A stretch of 64,000 nt of DNA from Zonotrichia leucophrys gambelii (taxonomy: Eukaryota; Chordata; Aves; Passeriformes; Passerellidae): contig NC_088171.1 in assembly GCF_028769735.1 (NCBI RefSeq), forward strand, positions 60,233,216 to 60,297,215, written 5' to 3'. Shown piece after piece: positions 36,731 through 51,639 of this stretch (positions are counted from its first letter, which is position 1; each line of letters opens with the position of its first letter). The notes beneath the pieces are model-generated. The model had not been told where the DNA came from, did not search any database, and saw only the letters and a program-made list of their open reading frames with translations. Made by a program: the position numbers and the translations under genes.

Positions 36731-39700
36731 CCTGGGGCTCCTGACCACCATCTGTGGTGAATTTTGAGGGTTTGTTTGTTTAGTCATGGCATGAATGGGG
36801 AAGACAGGCATTACCCACCAGCATAAGTGGCTACTTAAAAAATAATCAGTTTGTAGCAGTTGTAGAAACAGAACAGACAGCAGGTTTCAAGTGCTTTTTA
36901 TGAGCCTCTTTTGTGCCCATCACCTTGTTAGAAGGCTAAAGGAATGGGAATGTTTCTGGCTTTCCACATATTGCCTGTTGATATGCATATTGCCTTTCAA
37001 GTAAAGAGATCACAAAAAGAATGCTTCCTAGTTTCAGTGTTACATGATATTATGATATTATCAATAATACTGTTGCAAGGATTTTTAAAAGTTTAACTGA
37101 TATGACCGATGTGTTCCTGTGATTATATTCCCCTTCCTCAGATCCTAATGTACATGTCTGAAAGAGAATAAAAATGTTAATCCTCTACCTGGTACCGCAG
37201 CCTTTAAGGAATAAAAGCAAATGAACAAAAAGATTTTCAGAATTTCAGCATTTTCAGAATCACACTATTGAACTACAGCAGTGCAAACAAAGCTAAAGCA
37301 ATTTTACAGTATGAGTGACTGCAATTTTCATTTTGCAATTGACTAAAGCATAATTCAGTGTTTGTACTGGAAACACTGGAAGAATTTGCAACCCAGCAGA
37401 CCTTTCCATGACAGTTTTCAAAATATAAAGAAATGCAAGTACTACTTCTGTCCAGATCCCAGAAAATTTAGAACAATTTGCATTTGAAACACACTGAAAC
37501 CATTGGACCTAAACTTGTAGAGATGGCATCATGCTGCCATATGACCCTTCACAGAGCAGGAAGGAGGCACAAGGGAGCACGTAGTAAACTTGGGATAAAA
37601 GAAAATCCTGGGCAGACTGTGTGCAGTCTTTGAGAGACATGGAAGGACTGCGGGTTTTGTTTGGTTGCTCAATTTTGAGGCTTTTCTTTGGTTGCATTTA
37701 ACCCTTACATAGCTGTTTTTCCTTTCATGCCATTAGAGCTTGTTGAAATGATTAAATTCCCCTCTTTCTTTACAGAATTAATTGAGGGTTTATAACACCT
37801 TATTCTAACTTGGAATCAGCTGATAGCTTGCAACTCTCCTTAAGTCAAGCACATACATTAGTATGCACTTTGATTTTGGAAGAGGATATAAAATGCATTT
37901 AATCAATTTTTCTTAACTTAGATCCATATAGCAGAAATCTCTGTTTAGAAGTGTGCTTCTACTAGATTGAGGGTAAGAAAGTTTTGGACAAGCATGCAAA
38001 GATGTAAAAAGAACAGAGAAGATCCAAGTAGAGTTCTATGCTTTCATCTGCTCTCCTTTTTGTTGTGTGCTGTGGAGGACTGGACACATCCATGGGCATG
38101 GAGCAGCAGCAGAGGGAAGGGTGGGGCTCTCAGGTGAAGTATGACACTGCACGTACAGCTGACTCCTCAAATGGGATAGGGAATTGAAAACGAGGGGCCA
38201 GCTCAGAGATTGCAGGAAAGGTGTTTTCCTGGTCCAGATTCCTATTTTGGCTATTAACTCAGCCCTCATTTAAATTCACAGTAAAACTGTGAGGTGAGTA
38301 AAGCCAAACAAACAAACACAAGGCAACCACTAAGGGAAAGCTGAGGAGAAAAAACAAAAAAAAAAAAGAGAAACAACTGAGGACAGAGGCAACAAAAACA
38401 GGGAAGGAAGGAGTGGAGCTGTAGAGAGTGCGCGCATATCTCATCCAAAGTCCTGCAGGAACTGACTGCAGCTCTCTAGAGAATCACTGAATTGCTATGA
38501 AGAAATAAGCACATTCCACTACCTTCTTAGCCTCTGAACTAAATGATTATGAATAAAATACTGTATGCATATATGCCATAAAGGATTATATGTTCACATT
38601 TATGTGTAGTGTAAGTGACCAAAATGACACAGTCTTTATTTATGTGGGGAGTTAATGCAGTGATCTATAGGTACAACCTGGTGGGGCAGTGAATCTACTA
38701 GAGTGATTTACTTTTATAAAGGAAATGAATACACTGATGTAATAAAATTGTCATGTACTGCATTGATCTCTTTTGCTACAGAGTAAGTGAGGAGGAACCA
38801 AAATTTATATGAAATAAATATAAGGGATTAATAATTGAACAAGAGTTAATATGACAGAATAAGGAAATACTTACAAAGGAAATAAATAGAATTAAATGAT
38901 ACGGCTTCATGAGGGGAGAACATTTAAAGGAATAATTTCCACACCTACAGAACCAGGAAACTTGGTAGGTCATGCTTTTCCTTCATGCTAGGGAACATGG
39001 AGCAGTGTTGAAAGTACAATGGCGGGAACCATAATTATATTATTAATTTTTGCTGACCACAAATAGCTGAAGCTATACATAGTAAAGATGTGCCTATCTG
39101 CAGACCTGGAAAAGAAATGACAAGGGTATGAAAATGGAGGGCTTGCCCAACATGAAGCAAGCTCAGGCTGCTCTGTGGAACCTGCTGGGCATTCGGCCTA
39201 TCGCCAGTAAAGGTCATCAGAGCAATTCCCTCAGTCCAGCTGGTGCAGATGCTGGGGTTTTCCTGCCCCAGATCATCCACTGGATAATCAAAACCAAATA
39301 TCTACCATGAAAATGTATGGGTGATGGCAGTTATAATGAAGACAGGATATAATACTGAATAAAATGGAGAGTAAGGAATGAGCCAATCTAGGAACTTGGA
39401 GCCAAAGGATTGCTTAAATCAGTGACCTGGATCATTAAGCCTTATTATCAGACTGGCTTTATATTAAGTTGGTCTATATACAGTCTATAGCAGTATCTAA
39501 GGTAAACAATACCACAAAAGTAAAAGCCAGTTCTATACAAAAGCTTGAGTTCTTGGTTTGACACAGAGATTACCTGTGAGGGAGGGGTGTGGCCTGTACT
39601 ATGCTGAAGGTTGGGCCATTGGGCCATTGGATGTAGTGCCCTGCCTTAGCCTTTAGTCAAATCCAGTCCTTTCTTGGTTCCAGTCAGAAGAGATAGAGAA

Positions 39701-40111
39701 AGGGGGTAAAATATATGAAAAACAAAACGAGTGTTTCTGCTTCTGAAGCACTCGTCCCTGACTTCGTTCTTGACCCCATCAGATGCCTTTCTAAGGAAGT
39801 GAGTGAAGGTAGTCCCTAAATGCCCTCATCCTTGTAAGTTCTGGTTGTGTTGACCCAAAACAGGATAATAAGAAATAAGCAATATGCCTATTTTCCATAT
39901 TTTGGGTAAGAAAGCTCATAAACAGCAGGACCAAGCAAGGGCAGGTTTTGATGCATGTGACCCACAGACTCACTCCAGTAATAGACATGGAGAAGTCTTC
40001 AAAAAGTGTTTAATCTTGACCCATAAACTCTCTGTTGTCTTCCATTCCCAGAGAAAGCTCCACACACTCCAGCAGCTCTCTCACCTAAAGGAAGATTCCT
40101 TCTGCTCATAA
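36731..40111. other. Non-genic DNA
   Basis: No exon or known repeat was recognised. A-rich simple sequence lies at 38310-38375. A small doublet GGGCCATT twice lies at 39613-39628. GC-richer patches at 38040-38240 and 39140-39280 have no recognisable content. Confidence 0.5.
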
Positions 40112-40235
40112 AATAGTTTGGGTTGGAAGGGACCTTAAACCTCATCTAATTCCAACCCCCCTGCCATGAGCACGGAAACTTTCCACTAGACCACACAGCT
40201 CGAAGGCTGACCCACCCACCCTGGCCTTCCCATCT
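40112..40235 (-). mobile_element. Short CR1 LINE 3' fragment, antisense
   Basis: The sequence TTGGGTTGGAAGGGACCTTA at 40121-40140 is the diagnostic CR1 3' UTR block in reverse. It is followed by TTCCAACCCCCCTGCCATGA, TTTCCACTAGACCA and ACCCTGGCCTTCC. The match fades after about 40235. The usual 8-bp terminal tail units are not clear at the left edge. Confidence 0.9.
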
Positions 40236-43200
40236 CCCCATCCTGAATCCTATCCTTCCTCAAAAAAGGAGAATGCCCCCCACTATGTCACTCCAGTCAT
40301 GGGAGCCAGCCCAGCACCTCTCTGTGATTCCCAGAGGATCACTGCACTGCCACTGCACAAATTCATAGTGTTTATTGCCCACACTGCATACATTAGTATA
40401 CAGTTTTCCTCTTCAGAATTCAGATACAAAGGAGACAGAAGATAGCTAGAGGAAGCTTGATGTAAATAGGTAGTCTAAATAAAAGAGTGACAATCAGCAT
40501 AGAAATTGCAATTTAATGCAACTATGTGCTTTTAAAGTAAAATAGTACAAAGCATGAGAATGGATTTCACTAAATGGAAAGCTCTAAAATTACATATCTT
40601 TGTAAGAAGCCATGTTAAAATAGTTAATCTTTCTACCCCACCCTAAATCTAAATCTTAACCTTTTGTGTCTGCTTGAGGACCTCTGTGTTATGCTATGAG
40701 TAAATAAGTGAGACCTTTCCTTGTTCTGTAAATTCAGTATGATTTAGTGCTTTGAAATACTGTATTACTGTAATGTGAACAAATGCAACTCTTCAGAAGG
40801 GCAAACCTAGAAAGCCATGCAACACACATTATTGGCAGTGTTTAATTCTCACCAAAAAAATCAAAGGTTAACTCGTCCTTTCTCTTGGCACCACAGCCTG
40901 CACAGAGCAACAAAGCAATGGAAAGAATTTCCTGGGGCATTGAGTCAAGTTTGTACACATCCATGGGAAAGCATTTCATAAATCCTGTTTATCCAGATGA
41001 AGGTTTTATATCTGTATGCCCTGGGTGTATTGCATGCCCTGCTCCTGCTGGAATGCTGTTAGGGAACAGTGACCCAGAGCATCTTCAGTAGTTGTCAGAG
41101 ACTGATCCAGATTGCACATCTGAGATGACAGTTTGGATTTAGATATCAGGCAAGTTCTAGCAGGTGCTTAACCCAGGGGATCCAAAGCCACAACGAGCCC
41201 TTTGGTAAATTCTGGGTTCTGTTTCAAACCCCTTTCCTAAATTTTGGAGCAGCCTAAAGTGGGATTATGGGCAGCCACCCATCTCTTAATAAATGCAGGC
41301 TTAGATGAGTGTTTTGTGGAATAGTTTCATTGTGGTGTTAGGAGGGATTGCTTGTCAAGAGATCAACTCTTTAAAAAGAAATGAAGCTAGTGGAAAAATC
41401 AGTCAGTCTTGATAGCTGTACTTGATTCTCTAGCATGTGAAATGTTAATGGGAACCACTCTGCACAGCATTTTATCCTTTATCTGCAAATAGCTGCAGAT
41501 TTATCAATATTATTTTCAACTTTTTTATAAATTTACCTAAAATTCCTAATTCCCCTTTTTCAAATCATAACTTTCTCTCTCCAGATGCCACTCCAGGGAC
41601 CATCAGGAGTTACTATCATAACTTTGGTTCCTAGAATGGCAGTGTTTTGCCAAGCAGGCCAGCCAAATTGTTGCCTCTGATGATTTTTGGCAGTGAGTTA
41701 TCAGTCTGTAGGGTCACAAAACTAGCGCATGCATAACTAAATTTGTCTAAGGGAAAAATACAACATTCAAACAACACTTTTAATCCACATATCATGAATT
41801 TTTAATATTATCACACTGCTTGCAGCTTCCAGACACCTGCTACAGCCAGAAATTCAGGGAATTTTACCCAAAGTGAACTAGACCTCTATATCACCTCATT
41901 TTGGTACTAACATATGTCCTCTTAAAATGTTTATATGTGATTCATAAAGAGTATATTCATTCCATTGTGCATACAGGAACATATGAATTTTGGTGCTCAT
42001 ATAAATAACTTGTGTATGTGTGAATATTTAGCTATGTACCTCCATCACAATAATTTAAGTCTGTGTGTCTTTTTTCTAGAAGAGCAAATCTTATAAACAG
42101 TCTATTACCTACCTGGATGCTCACATCTAGCAGAGGGCCTGCAATTATTCAACTATTTTGAAAACAACCCCCAGTAGTCTAAAATAACAACTGTGCAACC
42201 CATGCAAGGAAAATAATTCTACTCAGAATAAAATCAGTATGAAATCAGGCAAGTGTGAATGCCTGCAAAGTAACTATTTTGTTACGTCTTTTTATGACAT
42301 AATTATATTGATCTGAAAGACACTCATCCAGAACCACAACCTTTTCTACCCAAAGAAAAAACCTGTATAATCTTTTCAATCACTTGATATTCATGGTCTT
42401 ACTCAAAGGTCTCTGAATATGTCATGTGTGTAATACCAATGCAAAATTTGGCACTATAGTCACTACCAGCAATATGTTTCAATAAGGTAATTTTCTTGCT
42501 GCCTAAGAACATCAGCAGGGTGCAATCCTGAACAAAAACAGACTATGACATCTTATTCAAGCATACCTCTGGAGGACAAAACTATACTTTATTAAAGGAA
42601 AATGGGATTTCAGGATTGTTTTGACAAGCGGTAAAAGCATGTACCTCACTTTACATACAGTAGAGAGTTTGAAATTCAAAGTGCTTGTGTAGCCATCGTT
42701 AAGTAAAGGCTGGAAGAAAAATATTGCCATTGTAACTGGGTTATGCAAATATACAAATGAAGCCTTGCAATCTATATTGTATGGATTTTTGTGCTGGGCT
42801 ACATGGTATGAAACCAAGATGTAATATACAATTTTCCTTCTTTTATCTGTAAAAACATTTCTTTATTTCTTAATATTTCTTTTATTTTTACTTAAGAAGG
42901 AAGCCCACATGCGTATTCTTTGAATAGTTAGCATGCCTATCCTTTTTTAATATCAGATATAAGCATTCATTTTCACCAAGCATATTCTGTTTTCTCTTTT
43001 TTTTATATATTTTGCATTAAAATCTTCCTTTTCCCGTGTTCCCCACCACTTCCACAAGTTATTATTAGATGAAGGGGAAACAGTCCAAATAATGCTTTTT
43101 TTTAAAAAAACCCTAAATTTAATTATAAAGTATATACATTTTTAGTGTTGAACTCTCCCTAGAGTATTAAGATACCAGGTCAGACACTGAATAGTGCTGA

Positions 43201-43506
43201 ACACATTTCTTTTTAGATACTAAACACATGGTGGTGAGAGATTATAAAATAATAGATTTTTGCCATTGATTTCAGCACAAATAGAATCACTCCTTAGGAC
43301 CATCTGCCTTCCTCTAGGGTCATGTTTATGTTTACACTTTTAAATGGTTGGTGACCATGTGCAAAATCTGTTCCTAAACTTGAAAAACACTGATATAGTG
43401 TTTTGTGCATTAGAAACATATTGATATGGAGAGCATGAATTGAGCAGTTTGGCAAGATTGCAAGCTAAGAGGAGGCTGTGCCATTATAGCTCTAAGTGAA
43501 AACATC
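40236..43506. other. Non-genic AT-rich DNA
   Basis: No exon, RNA gene or known repeat was recognised. A 68-codon plus-strand frame at 40885-41091 has no domain. Confidence 0.5.
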
Positions 43507-43523
43507 AAAAAAAAAAAAAAAAA
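43507..43523 (+). repeat. Poly(A) run of 17
   Basis: This is an uninterrupted A homopolymer. The preceding bases (CATC) and upstream sequence do not resemble a retroposed transcript. Confidence 0.85.
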
Positions 43524-46500
43524 GTCACTGTTATTCCCTAACATTTGTACCATAAATTACCACCAGATTTGTTGTCATTTGTTTATCTGAAAACAGATTT
43601 ATGCTCTGTTATTTGAAATATATAATATTTTGTTGCCCAAAAGCAAGCACATTCAGAATAGTTTGCAAGATGACAACCACCTCTCCTGTTAATGCACTGT
43701 TAGAGTGGATGTAGGACAAGACTGAGCATTCTTAATGTACACAGTGCCAAGGTTATTTGGAAGATTTTAGCCTAATTTATTTGACTAATAACACTATTAA
43801 GCAGCTAATAGGGTGATTTTAACCAAACTGAAATCTTCAAGTTATACAGCTTACCTCAATTATCACCTCTGTCAGATGAGAAATTATTGATGGCTGCTTT
43901 GGACTAATCTCCTTGAAATCCATACTACACTTTATTACTGCTGTTTCTACATATTCAACATGCCCATCACTGCAAAGGGAAAATGTCATCAGCAAACTGG
44001 AGTCTTGACAGCAGGACTGAAAGGATGCATGCTAAAAGAAATTACAGTGATGGATACTTCAGCATAGTTGTGGCTGTTGAGGTGAGTGATATTGGACCAA
44101 GAGTAGTTTGTAAACTGATTTATTTTCATTTTCTTTCCTTCAAAAGAAGCACTTTTTAATTTTTTTGAAGATGTTAAACTCAGCTATAATTTTTTTTTCA
44201 TTTTTACCTCCTTTGCTAAGAAAATTAGAAGACTATTTATGGATAGACTACTGGAGAAGAGAATGAGTATTTTTACTCTTTGGAAATACGTAAAACCTTT
44301 GCAGACACCCCTTTACTGGCCATTTTTGGGTAGCTAAAGCCAACAGGTTTGCTAAAGGCAATTTACTGACAGAAATATTTTGATTTATTATTTAGGGCTT
44401 TTTCATATCCAATTGCATTGTCATTTTATTTTTCTGCTTTCACCATTGGTCATTCCACTAGACTCTTGTACATGACTCCCTCCACTACACTAAAAGATAC
44501 AGTATATTCACAGCCAGGTACTACAGAAAATGTATAGGAAAAATGTCACATCCTCATTGTCTCTGTGTTTTTTATCCATGACCTCCCATCCGGGCTCACC
44601 TGGTAGCTTTCTTTTAGTGTGGTGTCTTCCTCTTCATATCAGTAACCAAACTATTTAGTAATCTTTTTCTAGCCAAATTCTGGCATTCTGCAATACAGTT
44701 TCATGATTCTTCCAAATACTTGACAGGCATGTTTGAATTATGTACTGGGGAAGTGAATTGGGAAGGCTCTTAAAATTATCAAATGACAGGAAATTATCAC
44801 TTGAAAAAAAATATACATACATGCATATACACAGTGAATACAGTATATATATATATATACAGTCTGGTGTCTTATATAGGACTAAAATATATTTTTCTAT
44901 GACAAACATAGCTGTATTTAACTGCATACATAAACATTGTGGAAGAAATAATTGTCTTGACCTCTAACAATGAACAATGCTTGTGTTGAAATGTAAAGAT
45001 TTATACCCTTGACATTTCTCTATTTGAAATAATGAAACAAAAGAGGTCACTGTACATTCATATAAATGTGTGGACTAATATAACTTTATTTTCACCTACC
45101 TTTTAATATTGACCTATCTTGTGCAGTTTATAGCAACCCTTTTATTGCATAAACCTCCAAAAGGAGGAATAAACAACCAAAACAGTCAAACCTTCTGCAG
45201 ATTAATGATGGAAATCTTTTTTGTGGTCTTTAAAAGAGCACAGCACACATATATGGATGGCAATGAAAAAGTATTTGTAGGGTAGGAGGTGCATACATAT
45301 GATGGGGTGGGAAATGAGTAAGGAAATACACATTATACTTTTCCAGCCACCAAGAGTTTAGCAGTCTTACCATTTTCAGTTATCAAAACCTCGAATCCCA
45401 TATTTCTGTGTGTCTGTTTAATGCAGTAAGCAATTTAAATATAGAGCAAAATCTCACTTAATATGATAAATTAAAAATGCATGTTTCATTTTGCTTTTTT
45501 AAGCCTCAGAATTTAAGGTCCAGTTCTGCCTGTAAAGGGGAGGAGGTAGGGGGCAAAGGAGAGGAGAAACAAGCATGCCAAAAAACAGAAAGGTAAAGCA
45601 AAGTTCACAAAGAGGTATGAACAGAGTAGCAGCAGTGAACTAGAAGTCAGAAACAGTGGAAAAGCTGTGAAGGACTGAGCAGATAAGGGTTAGACTTGAG
45701 GAAGAGGAGAGCTAGCAGAGGTTTTTCTCAGTTCTGTGAATTCACTCCTGTGTGATTCCTGTCATGTTCTGAGTAGAGGAGCACCACTGCAGCATCAACA
45801 ATTCTGCCTCCAGCTGAAAAAATAAAATAATCTGCAATATCTGGATAACCTCCCAGGCTGAAACAAAGGAAATCTGTGAAGTCTACAAGTTTATTCACTG
45901 TGTGTGAAGCAAAATGTTTACTTCACTCTTTCAAGGCCAGGGCTTATTGAAGGATATGTATTTGTGATATCTTGACAAATATCTAAAGAAACACCTGTAT
46001 AATTATATAATCAGAAAATTTGGAAAACTTACAATAAGTTCAAAATTTTTCTGCATATTATCCATCTCTCCCAGCTCTCAGAAATTCTAACAAAACAGAA
46101 TTTTTCATGTCAACTTAATCCTGAGGTATTGCGTAGTACTTCTCATGGACTGTAGGAAAACCAGGTCTTGTTAGAGGAATAATCCTGAAGTGTGTGATGT
46201 GGTGCAATAGTGTTGCTCATGGATTCTGAGTACAATTATATATAGCCAAAACATTTATACAGTGTAAGATGCCCTAATGTTAAAGTCCAGATTTTTATTT
46301 AGGCTAACTGCTGCTGAGTCACATTCTTAGGAGGATCCCTGCTTCTGCTTGGGATATATAAGGCACATTACTTTCTCTTAGGCCTTAGAGGACAATTTCT
46401 GGAAGGAAAATCTCTGAATAGACTCAAGTATTGTTACTGATTTTGAGTAACCAAAAATAAATATTAAAAAATGCAGGCACTGTGAAAGGATTAATGTTGT

Positions 46501-49500
46501 CACCAACTAGAGTGTTATGCTGGCGGAAAGGCGAGAGCTCAGCCTAACTCACATATGGAAAATAGCTTGGAGATGAAAGCAAACCTGTGTGGTCCAAGCT
46601 GTCTTTAAGCTACTTTATGTTGAAATCTCATAGCTCTCACATATTTAATACAGCTCCACAAGGATTGTATTATAGGCTCCAAGAGATTCAGATAATTAAG
46701 AGCCTTTGTTTACAGCAGGCATGCCAGGGATTGCATTCCACCAGAACCTACCAAAACACAAGGATTTCTAAACTTGGGAGAAATCTCAACTCCTTTAAGT
46801 AAGGCATTGCTTTCTCCCATTGATGTCAAAAGCTTAGTTTTATTGTTGTTAATTACTGCAAGCATAGTTAAAATTTCCTTGTGACATTTGATGCAATTGT
46901 CCTTTCTCAATTATTTCCACCCAAATAGATCTTGTCTCTAATTAGAAGCCAAATAATAGAGTGTTCTTATAACCCAAGGCTGAAAAGGGAAGTCCTACTC
47001 ATACCACATGCATATTTCCCACCTAACTCTTACATTCAGTTTTTCTCAAGGTTTTTGATAACACTTTTCACTCTTAAATTTGTGAATGGGACTTGGAACA
47101 AATAATCTTGTTCAGTTGATATTTTCATCTCACTTTTTTGAATCGTGTGTTTCAGAAAATCCAGAGAAGGCAGAGATGAGTATCCCAACTTTTGAATGTT
47201 CATCCAGAAGAATCAAAATATAAAAAGGTGGCTATTACTGGGAAGTGTGCTTCTATACAAATTCTATTCTCTGAGAATAGCTGTAGTTGTATTGCTCTGG
47301 AATGACAGAAGCACCAGGTGAAGTAGTGGAAGGTACTTGACCTGCTGATTCATAATTTTATGGCTTTATTTCAAATGTATAGAATATATATATTCTGATG
47401 TATATGTATCTTCTTTCTTATGCATCTCAGTCCAAAAATACTCTTTATGCTGCATACTGACAACACAGTCAGGGCAAAGGTAACCTGCCTAAAAAAAGGA
47501 TAAATACAAAGAGGCAAGAAGTTGCTCAGAAAAAATAGATGTCCTTGGAGTTGCCCAAAGATAAATTAAAATTAATAACTTGCAATGTAGATCACTGTGT
47601 GTCTTTGGTGAAAACCTTGTTGTTGGTGGTGACATCAGAACAGTTAGTCCTTTAGTTTGCCAGGCTAAATAAACCAAATATTTTTTATTTGTTTCTGCTT
47701 TTTCTAGACTTTTCATTTTTTCATTTCCGTACCTATCCTTCATATGTTTTATTGGCAATTTATACAGTCAGCAGAAGACACCAAAGCCTTAGCAACAAGA
47801 TCTTCTGATGTACAAACAAAATGCATTTAATTTGACTCAGTGTATTACAAGCATTATAATCCCTCTTCTGATTTCAACATGATCGACTAATCTCATCTGC
47901 TCAGAGGGATAAGCCTTGTCTCAGCCATGATGACAGGCTTAGAGAATGATAAAAATTAGGGCATTCTCACAGATTATATACTGTAACAACAGATAAGGCT
48001 TATGAATAAAGAATTGACTACAGGTGGTTATTTGTAGAAATGTACTAGATTAAGGGGTTAATGTTAGAGAAGTACAATGTCATTTGTAGTTAAATCATAG
48101 ATACACACAAGTGTGGGAAAATCTTTCTCGCCTGTGTAAACATCAGGGGAGATGAAGCAAATTTCATAGCTCGTTTCACAAGCAGTCAGAATGAGCAAGT
48201 ATGTTCTCAAAAAGGGATAACCCTAATTTGCACTCTAGAAGTTCAGCTTGATAACTACTTGTCGTGGCAAAACAGAGAGACAAAAGAAATCTCCGGAGGC
48301 GAGACGACAAGACAAGTATTACTGTGGTTTTTTGTAACTGTCTGGAATGCTTCAGCTTAGTCCCAGGTAAATTTAGTGCTTATGATTCTTCTGTTTGGAT
48401 TTGTAAAGAACATATGGTACAGCAATAATGGAAGGAGTGCGTGAGGCAAGGGGTAAGCTCCCTGACCGTTGAGCAAGACCACTAGATACACACGTCTTAC
48501 CAGCAAATGCTAGCCTTGGGTGATTAAATCTCAGTGCATTGCTGTGAAAAAGTAATGAAACCCATATAGTAACAATGCAGGAAATACAATTACATGCCAT
48601 CTGCATGCTAGACTCACATTCAATCTTCCTGGGAAAAAAAAAATGTTGAAACAAACCTGACATGCTTCTTCAATCTGTTAAGCTTAAGTAAATGAAAGAA
48701 CAATGTAAGCAACCATTGTTTTTCTAACACTTTTTTATCTTTTGAAAAGCACTTCCTGTATATCATATTAATATCATGTGATGTGAACTGATCTGTAGAC
48801 ACTTAACAGAAACATTGGTGAAGCAAATGATTGTTATCACAATGTGACACACATTACTTCAAGTAATTACTTTATTAATATTAATAAACTACATAGCAAA
48901 ACTATGTAATTAGACACCATACATAAAAAATATAGGGAAAATAATTATCTCTACCTTTCTTAATTATTGTTACTTACCATGTATTCTAATCTTTTTCTTA
49001 ACCTTGTAAGTAAACAAACAAACAAAAGATCTTGCTTCTGGCCTTCACTATATTTAATTGATAAGTAGTCATTTAATTTTTTTAATATTTTTTCCCTCTT
49101 CAGTCTAAATACCTCGAGAAAGAAGAGTCATATTTATGTGATGGAAGAAAAATTAATTTTTCTATCTAGTAATTGCTGAAATTAATGGGTGGCTACAATC
49201 CTGGATACATATTGTTTTACAGATTTAATAATCAGAATATTTTAAAGCAACAAACTAATGAATAAAACTGAATGAGTTCTCAGAATGAAGCACCTAGGAA
49301 ACAAGTGGTTGTACCTTGCAAAATAAAAAAGATAATACAAATTTACAAGAATATTGTTTCACGCCTGTAATCTACTATGAGTAGATTTAGAGATAGGGGC
49401 TGGCATTATTAAGAGTTTAAGTTTAAACCACTTGAACTTAATGCAAACTGAATGAGCAAGCTGGAGAGACCAAATATCCGTTTTGTTTCCATAGGAACTC

Positions 49501-51639
49501 CTCCTACAGAAATCTGCCACCAAATGCTCGTTGGCAAGTAGAAATGCTCCCAAGGAGCATGTGTGGCAGCACGCACACCCGGCGTTCCCCTGTTGCTACC
49601 TTTTCTCTCATCACAGGCATGGGCAAAGCAGCCTGTGAACAGCCCTGCAGAAGGGATGCCCCAGACAGCAACAGACACGTCAGTCCAACCAAGTAGGTGT
49701 GCCTCTTATCCAGAGTAATTGGTATGTACTGCTGGGAATGTGCTCCCCAGCAATCATCCTACTTAAAATGTGCACGTCATCTTTCTAGGATGCCAATTAG
49801 GTTCATCCTTCTGCAGTCGCTGACACTAGATTAAACCTTATGGTTTAGACAAACATTAGAAGTGCATAAACCAGAAACAGCATGACAAGTCTGACATTTT
49901 CCTGGCTCCTCTGGCATTGCATTGCTGTGCCATGATGCAAAGCCATGATGCAGCATTTTGCTAAAGGACATCTTCTTTGCTAAGTGTCATGTACGTTGAC
50001 ACTACATGAACAATGCAGTCTTCTGATCTGGAAATACATGTAAGGACTTTTTAAAAAAATAATTATAAAAATGCAATGAAAAAGGGAATTGAGGCTGCAT
50101 ATTGATGATAATACTGTAAGGAAGGTTTTTAGAAAATACCTTAATGGTTTCATAAATTAAACTCACCCATGAGCATGGAGTTCATGTAACTAAGTGAGAA
50201 CATGATGCTAGAAGGAGTGTGATAATGAACCAACATCAAGTATTAAAGAAGTAAAAAATCAAAATCATCATTTTCAAATAAAGACTGGAAGAACTAGACA
50301 AAATCTGGAGTCTGATAAAAAACGAGTGAGGAGCATCAGTAAAGTTTTAATATAGTTTTGGTTAAATGGATTAAAAACCTGTGGTTGAAAGTGTACCACC
50401 CATAGTACATCAGTAACATCTGTTTCTGCTAGCTCTGGTATATAAAACTCTTGCAACTGAGCAATTGCAAAAGAAAACAATGAGTCTTAAAGTAAGTGCT
50501 AAGGACTAGTTTATTACAGAGGTGGCAGTCCTAGGCAGCTGCTGCTTCTAGTGCTCTGTCAGAAATTTTGTAGGTGTGCCTGCTTTTTGACTCATGGATT
50601 GAGAGCAGCCCCTGGAAGCTGAAGGATTGCAAATACAGGAATGTCTGGGGGCCTTATCTTTGGATCTAAGTGAGAATGGAAAGCACAACAGCTCTTCAGA
50701 CTACAGAGGTTGATTTAATACGCTTCTGTTCACATGGATTGCTGAGATCTTTCTCCAGTTGTGTATATTTATACTGTGCTGGCAGGCACAGCAGGTAGGA
50801 ATTTTTGGGGAGTAGGATATCTTGATCCTGTCACTTTTCCTCTAGCTGTGTCTGCTACATCTGATTCAAGAAGATATAGATAACTAAGAACTTTGTACTT
50901 AAAACCTTTAATATACTTGTGACCTTTGTGAAAATGACCATACAGCCTTCAGGAATGTGCCAGCAATTCAAGTCACATCACAACTTAGGAAACTCTTTGT
51001 AACTTTGCCAAAAATCTTATGAAAAAACCTGATCTGTATAAATATGACTATATACAGAAAGCATATTTTGCAGAAACACATTTGATTTTTACTTACCTCA
51101 AAAATACACTACAACTCCTATTACACTACAAATTTTGAACTCAGCTCAAAATTAAAGTTATTTTTCCCTTTTCCCAATCATTGCGGAATGGAAGGTTGAA
51201 ACTGAAATTTCCTTTTTCCATGTCACTGCATCTTATAAATGCCACACAAAGAGACTAACACAACTGTGAATGTGCAGGAGGTAAATCTAGATATTGTAGT
51301 TTCCCATAACTGCTTTGACTAGTTAAATCTCAAAAGAAGCTATATTAAGTTGGGCAATTTTCAGTAAATAAATAAAGACTTGAAAGTAAGGTGCAAGATG
51401 CTTACTTAGTCAGAATGCTACAAGCAACTGCAGTGTAAATTCCGTCACCTGAAAGCAACTGCATCTGTAGAGGAAAAGTTTTTAAAATCCTCCCCAATCT
51501 GTCTTTTCAGCTGCAGCTAACACCAGACAAGTATCACATGGAGCTCACACACAGAGTAAAGGAACATCTGAAATGTGCATTAGCTCATGATATCTCCAGT
51601 GAAACCTAAGCCTAAATATCAGCTACTTCTATGTCCTGC
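43524..51639. other. Non-genic AT-rich DNA with small repeats
   Basis: No exon is supported. Small items are a (TA)8 run at 44844-44859, a purine-rich patch at 45530-45720, a locally CpG-containing inverted pair at 48258-48311, a GC-richer patch at 49540-49700, and a direct duplication of GCCATGATGCA at 49929-49952. The patch at 43680-44000 is mixed in composition and could be conserved non-coding DNA. Confidence 0.5.
44844..44859. repeat. (TA)8 microsatellite
   Basis: This is an uninterrupted TA run flanked by CAG on both sides. Confidence 0.85.

Noticed and set aside
43507..43523. Processed pseudogene poly(A) tail
   Set aside because: No transcript-like sequence or polyadenylation signal immediately upstream and no flanking duplication seen.
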